Shown: piece after piece, positions 39,101-48,559 of the stretch
How positions within the stretch are numbered: position 1 is the first letter of the stretch
Layout: every line of letters begins with the position of its first letter
DNA from: Pseudorasbora parva
Lineage: Eukaryota; Chordata; Actinopteri; Cypriniformes; Gobionidae
Assembly: GCF_024679245.1 (NCBI RefSeq)
Contig: NC_090186.1
Coordinates: 40,136,181 to 40,200,180, forward strand
DNA length: 64,000 nt
Direction: 5' to 3'
Made by a program: the position numbers and the translations under genes
Notes under the pieces: generated by a model
Databases searched by the model: none
What the model saw: the letters and a program-made list of their open reading frames with translations, nothing else
Told to the model about the DNA's origin: nothing

Positions 39101-40245
39101 TCAGAATGAGCTACCACCTGTATTGCATTACAGTGTACTCCAACTAAAGCAACTCTCTCCCACATATTCTGCTAGTGTCAAAACACCCTACTGGCCTCAC
39201 TAAACAATCTTTCAAAAAGATTTGAGTTTTTTCCAAAAAAGGTCTCACTTTCATGTAACTGCAATACAGGCCTGCGAGAAAACAACTAAGATTGGCCTAC
39301 CTAACACATCCTCTAATAACGATTGAGTGTTTGATAAAACTCTTTCCATTTCACATTACATCCAGGCTAGAACCCACTAGGTTTCGGTGGGGAGCCGGCC
39401 TTTGGCCATGGGACGCCACAGTAGAAGAGATATGTTCTGGCTTGATAAAATGGTCTATATTGAGAGGCAGCAAATTCTGAGGGGCTCAAAATGCCCCTCA
39501 GAATGAGCTACCACCTGTATTGCATTACAGTGTACTCCAACTAAAGCAACTCTCTCCCACATATTCTGCTAGTGTCAAAACACCCTACTGGCCTCACTAA
39601 ACAATCTTTCAATAAGATTTGAGTTTTTTCCAAAAAGGTTTCACTTTCATGTAACTGCAATACAGGCCTGTGAGAAAACAACTAAGATTGGCCTACCTAA
39701 CGCATCCTCTAAAAACAATTGAGTGTTTGAAAAAACTATAACCAGTTCACATTACATCCAGGCTAGAACCTGCTAGGTTTCGGGGGGGAGCAGGCCTTTG
39801 GCCATGGGACGCCACAGTAGAACAGATGCGTTCTGGCTTGATAAAATGGTCTATATTGAGAGGCAGCAAATTCTGAGGGGCTCAAAATGCCCCTCAGAAT
39901 GCGCTACCACTTGTATTGCATTAGAGTGTACTCCAACTATAGCAACTCTCTCCCACATATTCTGCTAGTGTGAAAACACCCTACTGGCCTTACTAAATAA
40001 TCTTTCAATAACAATTGAGTTTTTTCCAAAAATGTCTCACTTTCATGTAACTGCAATACAGGCCTGTGAGTAAACAACTAAAAGTGGCCTACCTAAAGAA
40101 TCCTCTAATAACAATTGAGTGTTTGAAAAAACACTCTCCAGGTCACATCACATCCAGGCTAGAACCCGCTAGGTTTCTGGGGGTAGCAGGGCTTTGGCCA
40201 TGGGACGCAACAGTAGAACAGATGTGTTCTGGCTTGATAAAATGG
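36165..40245 (+). repeat. Higher-order repeat copy 3 (partial, one monomer shorter)
   Basis: Matches about 25,075-29,550 at offset 11,090 (28 monomers plus 2). Diagnostic sites 36,519, 36,846, 37,293, 38,499 and 39,292 correspond to 25,429, 25,756, 26,203, 27,409 and 28,202. After 39,292 the offset drops by 397, because only one of the two adjacent near-identical 397-bp monomers present in copies 1 and 2 occurs here. Confidence 0.8.
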
Positions 40246-40961
40246 TCTATATCGAGAGGCAGCAAATTCTGAGGGGCTCAAAATGCCCCTCAGAATGAGC
40301 TACCACCTGTATTGCATTACAGTGTACTCCAACTAAAGCAACTCTCTCCCACATATTCTGCTAGTGTCAAAACACCCTACTGGCCTCACTAAACAATCTT
40401 TCAAAAAGATTTGAGTTTTTTCCAAAAAGGTCTCACTCTCATGTAATGCAATACAGGCCTGTGAGAAAACAACTAAGATTGGCCTACCTAACGCATCCTC
40501 TAATATCAATTGAGTGTTTGAAAAAACACTCTCCAGTTCACATTACATCCAGGCTAGAACCCTTTAGGCTTCGGTGGGGAGCCAGCCTTTGTCCATGGGA
40601 CGCTACAGTAGAACAGATGCGTTCTAGCTTGATAAAATTGTCTATATCGAGAGGCAGCAAATTCTGAGGTGCTCAAAATGCCCCTCAGAATGAGCTACCA
40701 CCTGTATTGCATTACAGTGTACTCCAACTATAGCAACTCTCTCCCACATATTCTGCTAGTGTGAAAACACCCTACTGGCCTCACTAAATAATCTTTCAAT
40801 AACAATTGAGTTTTTTTCCAAAAAGGTCTCACTTTCATGTAACTGCTATACAGGCCTGTGAGTAAACAACTAAGAGTGGCCTACCTAATGCATTCTCTAA
40901 TAACAATTGAGTGTTTGAAAAAACACTCACCAGTTCAAATTACATCAGGGCTAGAACCCGC

Positions 40962-41514
40962 GGCCCAGTCTGAGAAATGGCAGTTTGGCAACTGAGATGA
41001 CGTTCTGGCCAATATTTGGTGCTTGGGGCTGAGATTAAATTCAAAAAAGAGTGTGTTGACGCCTTCCTATAGAACCCTGTTCATGGGAGTCATAAGGGAC
41101 TAGACCGAGATGCGGGCACAATTATCCCCCGCTTATGATATGCATGTCCATTCAGACGATGGTCTCCAGAGCAAAACTAGGCCACAGCCTCACTTGAAGC
41201 AGTTCAAGAGACTGCTCGGGCTCATGGTAGCAGCATCCAACATAATACCTTTTTACCTGCTATACATGAGACCCCTACAGTGGTGGCTGAATACCAAGGG
41301 TTTTTCCTTGAGGGGAAATCTGTTCCGTATGCTCAGGGTAACGTGCAGATGTCTTCGTTCTCTCGCCATATGGAAAAGACCTTGTTTTTTGTCCCAGGGG
41401 CCAGTGTTTTGAGCATCGTGTTTCCAAAAATCTGTTGCCAGAAAAAGATCTGTGTGGCCCAGTGGGTATTAGTTCCTCAAAGTGTCGAAATACGCAGTGC
41501 GAGTTCCCTTTAAA
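40962..41514 (+). pseudogene. DIRS retrotransposon, RT thumb/RNase H part
   Basis: Directly after the satellite, frameshifted translation gives AQSEK, then VLANIWCLGLRLNSKKSVLT, EMRAQLSP, FKRLLGLMVAASNIIPF and LLYMRPLQWWLNTKGF, followed by a WKRPCFLSQGPV-like segment. These are the thumb/RNase H landmarks of DIRS-family polymerases and follow, in family order, the half at 10,605-11,219. The YLDD palm region expected between the halves is missing on both sides of the array. Ends near the GAACATCTCAGGTT motif at about 41,518. Confidence 0.8.
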
Positions 41515-41649
41515 GAGAACATCTCAGGTTCCCATCACTATGACCCTTGTTCCCTGAGTTTTTTATCTGTATATCTGTTCTATTCATGTCTGTTTTAGGT
41601 TGTTTTTTTTCAGTGTGTTAATTTTGTCCTGTCATCCTCCATTTTCTTA

Positions 41650-42513
41650 AGCCTAGTTCACACTGCCCGATTTTTGCCCCGATTTTGAGTCGCCGACAGG
41701 TTTTGTGAAATTGCCGACAAATGCCGAGATCATAGGCAAATCAGTGCTCGTGCACATGAGTGACAATCACGCAGTGTGAATAATCAAAGACGCGATCAGA
41801 AAGAATCGCCGACGAGTCGCCGACACCGGTGAGATATTTGGCATGCTAAATATCTGGACCTGTCGGCGATTGAAACTCCTGCTGTGTGAACTATGTTCTG
41901 ACTGAAAATTACATCGGCTATGACCGACAGCCAATGAAAGAGTGAGATACAGGGCAGTGGGAGGTTCAGGGAGGAGTTATAGAGCAGAATATAAGTATTT
42001 TAATAGATATATTTACAATTCTATCAAACAGAAACAAAGGCCAAACATTTGCACATCCAGCCACAGCAGCAGAGCATTACAAAATAGTTTATTTACCTCA
42101 AACTCTCATTGCAGAACACAATCCTGGCTCCCTCTGTCTCTCCAACAATTTCTTCCGCCATAATCTTTTTCTTTTTCTCCAAAAATCAGCGCACATACAA
42201 TTTGAAGCAAACTTTGTGCAGTTTATTATTTTTAATAATAATTCCAAGTCTCGTGTGAGAACTCCGGTCTGACGCACGTGTGATCTCGCGTTGTTTACTT
42301 GTCACATCGCACGTGTAGTTGGGAAACGTAGTTTGCGCACCGGAGAGAGAGAGTTGTCGGCGATTCTTCCTCTTGTTCAGTCATGCAGTGTCTGTCTTCA
42401 AACCATCGTGCAGTATGAGCACAGCAGTGACTGAATGATACCCCAGATAGTCATGCAGTGTGAATAGAGCAGTGACCCGACGAGTTTGAAAATCGTGCAG
42501 TCTGAACTAGGCT
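41650..42513. mobile_element. 864-bp non-autonomous TIR element with TTA target site
   Basis: The left end AGCCTAGTTCACACTGCCCG and the complement of the right end (AGCCTAGTTCAGACTGCACG) form the inverted repeat. TTA flanks both ends (41,647-41,649 and 42,514-42,516), a 3-bp target duplication of PIF/Harbinger type. The interior is rich in GTCGCCGAC/GCAGTGTGAA-like repeated motifs and has no transposase. Confidence 0.75.
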
Positions 42514-42516
42514 TTA

Positions 42517-42790
42517 CCTGTTAGTTACATCCTAACCTATCCTAGGTTACAAATGGTTGGATTAGTTGTGACAGGTGTTTCACGTTTCTTTGATTGGTTT
42601 GTTCTGTCTATTTAACCCATTCGTGTCTTTCAGTTCATTTCAGTTCTACATTGTGTTATATTAGTTGTTTTGTTCCTGTTCTTGAGAGTCTTGAGTGTGT
42701 TGTAACATTTTGAGTTTGTTTCAAAATGAAGACTGCTTCACTTAGATGCTGTATCATTTCTGACCTTTAAAATTGGATTTACCAGCGGTA
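42517..42790 (+). other. Unidentified sequence before the actin fragment, possibly LTR-like
   Basis: Contains TATTTAACCCATTCGTGTC-like and pyrimidine-rich segments reminiscent of an LTR promoter, but no second copy, TG/CA ends or primer-binding site was found. No coding potential recognised. Confidence 0.25.
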
Positions 42791-42791
42791 A

Positions 42792-42928
42792 GATAGATTC
42801 TGATTATGCTGTGACCCATACTGTGCCTTTCTATGAGGATTAACCCCTTCTCCATGCCGTCTTCTATCTGGACTTGGCTGGCTGTGACCTGACTGACTAT
42901 CTCATGAAGATCCTGACCGAGAGAGACT
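42792..42928 (+). pseudogene. Actin-derived pseudogene fragment
   Basis: Translation with one or two disruptions reads VTHTVPFYED, a stop codon (TAA), then LDLAGCDLTDYLMKILTER. This matches the very highly conserved actin segment at about residues 158-196 (THTVPIYEGYALPHAI, LDLAGRDLTDYLMKILTER), with Arg changed to Cys at one site and a stop after the EG position. Only this stretch is recognisable; the following actin residues (GYSF...) are replaced by the minisatellite. It could be a processed-pseudogene remnant or an exon fragment carried by a retroelement. Confidence 0.8.
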
Positions 42929-42944
42929 GTTCCAGTGTAAGAAG

Positions 42945-44836
42945 TTCCCAAGTTTGTATCTGTGAGAGAGGTTCCCGAGTCCATTCCTGTGAGAGAGTTT
43001 CCAAAGTCTGTTGCTGTGAGAGAGTTTCCAGAGTCTGTTCCTGTAAGAGACGTCCCAGAGTATGTTCCTGTGAGAGAGGTTCTCGAGTCCATTCTTGTGA
43101 GAGAGTTTCCCGAGTCCATTCCTGTGAGAGAGTTTCTAGAGTCCATTCATGTGCAAGATGTTCTTGAGTCCATTTTTGTGAGAGAGTTTCCAGAGTCAGT
43201 TCCTGTGAGAGAGGTTCCCAAGTCCATTCCTGTGCGAGATTTTCCTGAGTCCATTCTTGTGAGAGAGTTTCCAGAGTCCATTCCTGTGAGAGACGTTCCA
43301 GAGCATGTTCCTGTGAGAGAATTTCCAGAGTCTGTTGCTGTAAGAGAGGTTCCAGAGTCCATTCCTGTGAGAGCGTTTCCAGAGTCCGTTGCTGTAAGAG
43401 AGTTTCCTGAGTCCATTCCTGTGAGAGAGGTTCCAGAGGCCATTCCTGTGCGAGATGTTCCTGAGTCAATTCCTGTGAGAGAGTTTCCAGAGTCCGTTGC
43501 TGTAAGAGAGTTTCCTGAGTCTATTCTTGTGAGAAAGTTTCGAGAGTCCATTCCTGTGAGAGAGGTTCCAGAGTCCATTCCTGTGAGAGAGGTTCCAGAG
43601 TCCATTCCTGTGAGAGAGGTTCCTGAGTCCATTCCTGTGCGAGATGTTCCTGAGTCCATTCCTGTGCGAGATGTTCCTGAGTCCATTCCTGTGCGAGATG
43701 TTCCTGAGTCCATTCCTGTGCAAGATGTTCCTGAGTCCATTCCTGTGAGAGATGTTCCTGAGTCTATTCTTGTGAGAAAGTTTCCAGAGACCGTTCCTGT
43801 GAGAGAGGTTCCCGAGTCAATTCTTGTGAGATAGTTTCTAGAGTCCGTTCCTCTGAGAGAGTTTCTAGAGTCCGTTCCTCTGAGAGAGTTTCTAGAGTCC
43901 GTTCCTCTGAGAGAGTTTCTAGAGTCCGTTCCTCTGAGAGAGTTTCTAGAGTCCGTTCCTCTGAGAGAGTTTCTAGAGTCCGTTCCTCTGAGAGAGTTTC
44001 TAGAGTCCGTTCCTCTGAGAGAGTTTCTAGAGTCCGTTCCTCTCAGAGAGTTTCTAGAGTCCGTTCCTCTCAGAGAGTTTCTAGAGTCCGTTCCTCTGAG
44101 AGAGTTTCTAGAGTCCGTTCCTCTCAGAGAGTTTCTAGAGTCCGTTCCTCTGAGAGAGTTTCTAGAGTCCGTTCCTCTGAGAGAGTTTCTAGAGTCCGTT
44201 CCTCTGAGAGAGTTTCTAGAGTCCGTTCCTCTGAGAGAGTTTCTAGAGTCCGTTCCTCTGAGAGAGTTTCTAGAGTCCGTTCCTCTGAGAGAGTTTCTAG
44301 AGTCCGTTCCTCTGAGAGAGATCCAGAGTCCGTTCCTCTGAGAGAGATCCAGAGTCCGTTCCTCTGAGAGAGATCCAGAGTCCGTTCCTCTGAGAGAGAT
44401 CCAGAGTCCGTTGCTGGGAGAGCAGATCCAGAGTCCGTTGCTGGGAGAGCAGATCCAGAGTCCGTTGCTGGGAGAGCGTTTCCAGAGTCCGTTGCTGGGA
44501 GAGCGTTTCCAGAGTCCGTTGCTGGGAGAGCGTTTCCAGAGTCCGTTGCTGGGAGAGCGTTTCCAGAGTCCGTTGCTGGGAGAGCGTTTCCAGAGTCCGT
44601 TGCTGGGAGAGCGTTTCCAGAGTCCGTTGCTGGGAGAGCGTTTCCAGAGTCCGTTGCTGGGAGAGCGTTTCCAGAGTCCGTTGCTGGGAGAGCGTTTCCA
44701 GAGTCCGTTGCTGGGAGAGCGTTTCCAGAGTCCGTTGCTGGGAGAGCGTTTCCAGAGTCCGTTGCTGGGAGAGCGTTTCCAGAGTCCGTTGCTGGGAGAG
44801 CGTTTCCAGAGTCCGTTGCTGGGAGAGAATTTCTAG
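42945..44836. repeat. Four-tier 27/24-bp minisatellite
   Basis: About 70 tandem units in four homogeneous blocks. Block A (about 42,945-43,835): variable 27-mers of the GAGTCCATTCCTGTGAGAGA type. Block B (about 43,836-44,318): 27-mers TAGAGTCCGTTCCTCTGAGA plus GAGTTTC. Block C (about 44,318-44,410): four 24-mers with GATCCAGAGTCCGTTCC. Block D (about 44,411-44,836): 27-mers GTCCGTTGCTGGGAGAGCGT plus TTCCAGA, the first two carrying a CAGATCCAG transition. Because units are multiples of three, long frames stay open on both strands (for example 290 codons of PESIPVRE(V/F) repeats, plus strand). These are best read as repeat artefacts, not genes. Confidence 0.95.
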
Positions 44837-45414
44837 AGTCATGTGAAGTTTGGAGCAGGTCGGACATTGTATGCCCATGTTACAACAAATTCGCTTTCTT
44901 GGCGAAAAATCAAACTTTGTCAGACTGCCACGGTAAAGTAATGTCTGGAAATGGCAAAAACTGCAAAGAATTTGGAGACAAAATTTAAAATATCTCACTT
45001 GTTGTTGGTTTTCAGATTTTGTTCCCTTTTTTGTAAATATTGATCTGTTACATGTGTCTACTGAATTTCATACTTGTATGTGAGACGTATCGTGAACAGC
45101 ATTTATTTGAAATTTTTGTAAATGGCGCTTTCGAGCCATTTTGTTGCACCTAATTATGAAAGACATAAATTTTCACCACTTCTGATGCATGTGTAAAGTT
45201 TCATGTGTTTTTGAGCCCTCAAAAAGGCTATTGATAGGATGTTCAATTCCAATAGGGTCCTCACACCACAACATTATTTAGAGAAAGCTGCTGACTGAAT
45301 GAACCACATGTGGGAGTCACATTTCTGGCCTAAACATGACTTTCAACAAACTACTAAGGCAACTCAACCAGGCCTCACCCCTTTATTCCATATGCCTTGG
45401 ATGAGAATTGATTA
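44837..45414. other. Unannotated DNA between minisatellite and TAAR block
   Basis: No gene recognised. Segments such as GGAGCAGGTCGGACATTGTA and AATGGCGCTTTCGAGCC look like dispersed-repeat sequence, but no family or boundaries could be fixed. Confidence 0.3.
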
Positions 45415-46011
45415 AATGAAGAATATTGTGACTACAATCAAGGTGCTTCAGGAAGTTCAGAAAAAGTGCTTTCTGATTTAGAGAATAAATTTGGAATGGA
45501 CTTTGTGCTTTTAAACTTTTCAGGCCCTTTTTCCATTTTGAAACAGCAACATCACACTCTAAAGAAAGTTGTATGTAAATAATATGTATTAAAAATATAT
45601 ATATATGTAAAAAAAATATGACAGGTCCTTTAAGACTGAGCCTGTTGTAAGTGTGTTTAGTTTAAGTTAAGTGTATATTCACTCTCTATACACATGCACT
45701 GGCTGCAAATGATGCAAAAAGAACAAACTTTTTATAACATGAGTTTGTTTATATATATTCACTTAGGTTTGTGTGACAGGGATAGATTAAGCACTGATCA
45801 TCCAATTTTTGCAGTTTTTCCACAGGTGGTCTCTGCTCTGCCAAAAAAAAAAAAATTCTAATTCTTAAACATTTTTATGTTAAGTTTCTAGGTAAAGAAT
45901 AAAATTCTTTAACAATGACAAAAAAACAATGTATAACATATTAAAACTTGAATGACTCTTGAAAATAATTGTGCTTTTTCTTGTTTCAGTGGCAAATGGA
46001 CTTTATTTCTG

Positions 46012-46017
46012 AATTGC
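46012..46017 (-). terminator. Candidate poly(A) signal of TAAR gene 3
   Basis: AATAAA on the minus strand about 135 bases after the stop, in the same sequence context as the candidate at 8225-8230 for TAAR gene 2. Confidence 0.4.
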
Positions 46018-46151
46018 TGGGGCAAAATTCGGATGCCCATCAGGTATCAAAATACAGCAATATGACAAGACACTTCATTAACAAATACCGAATGTCATGT
46101 TTCATAAGGTTCCAATGAACACATTTGGCTTTGATTACTGTGATATTATAT

Positions 46152-47162
46152 TTACAATAAAATTGTTCTTGAAGAATTGCTCTGAAATATTCTTACAGAC
46201 AGAATGACTCTGAATGCATGTCTGAACCAGCTGTAAAAGAAAGCGTAGACTATAGGATTACATGTGGAATTATAGTAGCCGACCCACAGGAACAAATCAA
46301 ACAGCAGTGGAGGTATAGAATAACCAATGAAGGGATCAATAAGATTACAAAGAAAAAAAGGTATCCAGAAAGTCAGAAACACCCCCATGACGATGGCTAA
46401 AGTCTTTGTGGCTTTTCCTTCTTTTTTTAATTCAGAATTAATGCTCTGAATGGCCTGCACCTGCCTTTTAGCCACATGTAAGATTTTCAGATATATGCAG
46501 AGCATGACAAAAGCGGGACCGTAAAAGCAGGTCAATGACATTACAGTAGCTGCCTCTCTGCTATGAAGCAACATACATATTCCATCACAGTCAAAGTTCT
46601 CATAATAAAAATCTTCAATGCCTAGAATATTAAGCTTCATGAAGACCATGCCAAACCCCAGAGCAGCTGAAACAGTCCAGCAGATAATAATCATAACTAG
46701 TGTGGCCAGTGATGTCATTTTACTGTGATATTGAAAGGGGTGACATATGGCATAATATCTGTCTAAAGAAATGATACAGAGGTTTAAAATCGATGCGGTG
46801 CACAAAGTCACATCAAGACTGCTGTGTATTTTACAGAACAAATCTCCCAGATACCAGCATGTCTCGATGGAGCGCAGCATGCTGGGAGGCATCACAACTC
46901 CTCCGACAAGCAGATCGGCCACGGCCAGCGACAGGATGAGGTAGTTTGTTGGTGTGTGAAGCTGCTTGAAATGAATGACCGTTATGATCACCAAGATGTT
47001 TCCTATGATTGTGACAATCGAAGAGACGCTAAAAAGGATGTAGAGTAATATTCGAGTTTCCAAAGGATAGACGAACTTCTTACAAGATGAGTTACTAAAC
47101 TCATAACAAAGAAAAGGCTTTTCCAGGATTCCATTTTGGCTGATGTTGATTTGCACGTCCAT
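46152..47162 (-). CDS. Trace amine-associated receptor (TAAR gene 3)
   Basis: Intact 336-residue TAAR with the same landmarks as TAAR gene 2: sequons at 6-8 and 24-26, N55, D83, C110, D117 (3.32), DRY 134-136, W162, TM7 NSTCNPIVY 298-306 and AFFYSWF. It differs from TAAR gene 2 at about 19 positions. Eight of these lie between residues 173 and 211 (end of TM4, extracellular loop 2 and start of TM5), including E177K and R195I. In TM6 the usual WTP motif is WIP (T267I), a change next to the toggle Trp. Residues 57-122 are identical to genes 2 and 4. A TAA directly precedes the ATG. Minus strand, same leader-exon architecture as genes 2 and 4. It lies 37 kb from its closest paralogue, and the satellite array accounts for most of that distance. 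Confidence 0.96.
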   Translation of the reverse strand: MDVQINISQNGILEKPFLCYEFSNSSCKKFVYPLETRILLYILFSVSSIVTIIGNILVIITVIHFKQLHTPTNYLILSLAVADLLVGGVVMPPSMLRSIETCWYLGDLFCKIHSSLDVTLCTASILNLCIISLDRYYAICHPFQYHSKMTSLATLVMIIICWTVSAALGFGMVFMKLNILGIEDFYYENFDCDGICMLLHSREAATVMSLTCFYGPAFVMLCIYLKILHVAKRQVQAIQSINSELKKEGKATKTLAIVMGVFLTFWIPFFLCNLIDPFIGYSIPPLLFDLFLWVGYYNSTCNPIVYAFFYSWFRHAFRVILSVRIFQSNSSRTILL

Positions 47163-47185
47163 TTACACAATTCACTGTAGGTTCT

Positions 47186-47304
47186 CTGTTTGAAACAAAG
47201 GAGTAAAGTCAATTCAATTATTTAAAAATGCAGTTATGTTTATTCATCTTTATGAATAAAATACATGCTAAAAACTGTTAAATCCATGTAATCCATGTTC
47301 TTAC
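47186..47304 (-). other. Inferred 5'-UTR intron of TAAR gene 3
   Basis: Minus-strand donor GAG|GTAAGAAC (GT at 47,304-47,303) and acceptor TTTCAAACAG (AG at 47,187-47,186) define a 119-base intron. Both sites are essentially the same as in TAAR gene 2, whose intron is about 95 bases longer. Confidence 0.65.
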
Positions 47305-47349
47305 CTCTCGTTCTACGAAAAAACCAAAGCTACAGAGAGTGGCGCTCAC

Positions 47350-47356
47350 ATTTATA
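47350..47356 (-). promoter_or_regulatory. TATA box of TAAR gene 3
   Basis: TATAAAT on the minus strand about 45 bases upstream of the leader donor, in a block conserved with TAAR gene 2 (CACAAGAGTTTCAGAACAGCC and GAGTTTCCAAGGTA on the plus strand). Confidence 0.6.
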
Positions 47357-47633
47357 CTGTAACACAAGAGTTTCAGAACAGCCTCCCGTCTGTTGAATCA
47401 CACAACGTTTGAGTTTCCAAGGTAGCAATCTTCCCAAATGTCTACAAAAAATCAATAGAAAGTGCAACAAGGTACTTTCATCTCAACAATGGCTGAATTT
47501 GGAAAAACATATGACTATAGGGACAAATTAAGTATAGAATGATTTAATAACTAACAATTTAAAGGCCAATGGTTATTGTTCTCTGATAAGTAGCACTGAA
47601 TCAGTCTGATGAGGCTGAACATTTCAAAACAAA

Positions 47634-47688
47634 ATATATATATATTATTATTATTATTGTTATTGTTATTATTATTATTATTATTAAT
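47634..47688. repeat. (AT)n/(TTA)n microsatellite
   Basis: Short TA run followed by imperfect TTA/TTG repeats, at the edge of the segmental duplication. Confidence 0.9.
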
Positions 47689-48176
47689 GTTAGCCAAAAT
47701 GGGAATTTAACTTCAACCTTTAAAAATGGCTTCTCAGAGAACTCCAGTGCTGTATTGTGAATAAGAAGACTAATACATATTTATCATGGAGAAAATGGTA
47801 AAGTATTTATTTTTTTAAATACTTTAAACTTTTTATGACTCACTACTGAAAGAATTGAAAATAATCAAAGATATTTGATATTTGAAATTGAACAAAGACA
47901 TTTGCTGTACTGTTTTCAACACCCTCTCTCTTATCAGAAGGGCCATTTGGAAATCCTAAAGACAGAGATTCTGAAGGCCTGTAGGCCAAATGTGTGCCAC
48001 ATCTGTAGTACATTGGGGGAAGTTTGACCTGATTAAATGTCTCACATTAGGGTTTCAGTCACATGGTCAAGGAATAGATAAAAAGAAGATTCTAACTGTT
48101 GCTCTGTCTTTTATTCTATGGCATCTCTGATCTTGGGGTCCTTCTCTTTGGCTATTCTCTTTTCTCTCTTCTTCTC

Positions 48177-48295
<119 letters not shown>

Positions 48296-48559
48296 ATCTC
48301 TTAGGTAACATTCTATACATGCTGGATACGATTAATGGTATATGTTTTTATCATCTCATACATCAATTTTAAGAGTTTTGTGTTTTTAAGATCTTGTCAT
48401 TAAATTCTTTCAATTATAAATTATTTGCTAACTAGTTTTGATTTGGTATTGACTTTGAAGTGTTACCTATTGAAATACAATATAGTCACATTAAAACAAT
48501 GCTCTCCCACATATTTTGCTATTGTAACTGCGCTTATTTCCGTCAGTGGTATAAGTAGC

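Larger units (their letters stand above)
11220..40961 (+). repeat. 396-bp satellite array, about 75 tandem monomers
   Basis: One uninterrupted head-to-tail array of 29.7 kb. The anchor GTTCACATTACATC begins at 11,219-11,220 and last occurs at about 40,932; the spacing is 75 times 396 within 13 bases. Each monomer holds, in order: an anchor followed by CTAGAACCCGCTAGGTTTCGG, CCTTTGGCCATGGGACGC, GAACAGATGTGTTCTGGC, a hairpin, CCACCTGTATTGCATTACAG, CTCTCTCCCACATATTCTGC, a T-tract GAGTTTTTTCC, CACTTTCATGTAACTGC and ACAGGCCTGTGAG. Monomers fall into several variant classes. The array sits inside a DIRS reverse transcriptase and between duplicated TAAR genes. About two-thirds of monomers keep a 62-68 codon plus-strand frame ending at the hairpin TGA; nothing suggests it is a gene. 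Confidence 0.97.
45415..47635. repeat. Segmental duplication, copy B (contains TAAR gene 3)
   Basis: Colinear with about 7160-9930 around TAAR gene 2, including 3' flank, coding exon, leader intron, promoter and distal promoter flank. It lacks the 335-bp fold-back insertion (empty site near 45,475) and has a shorter leader intron. Confidence 0.85.

Noticed and set aside
11220..40961. CRISPR-like array
   Set aside because: Units are 396 bp, wholly repetitive without unique spacers, in a vertebrate genome.
11220..40961. Centromere protein B box in the monomer
   Set aside because: No TTCG....A..CGGG-type motif was found on reading the consensus of either strand.
42962..44998. Long frames (up to 290 codons) in the minisatellite as a repeat-protein gene
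   Set aside because: Several frames on both strands are open at once because the unit is 27 bp, codon usage is just the repeat, and no start context, exon or conserved domain was seen.
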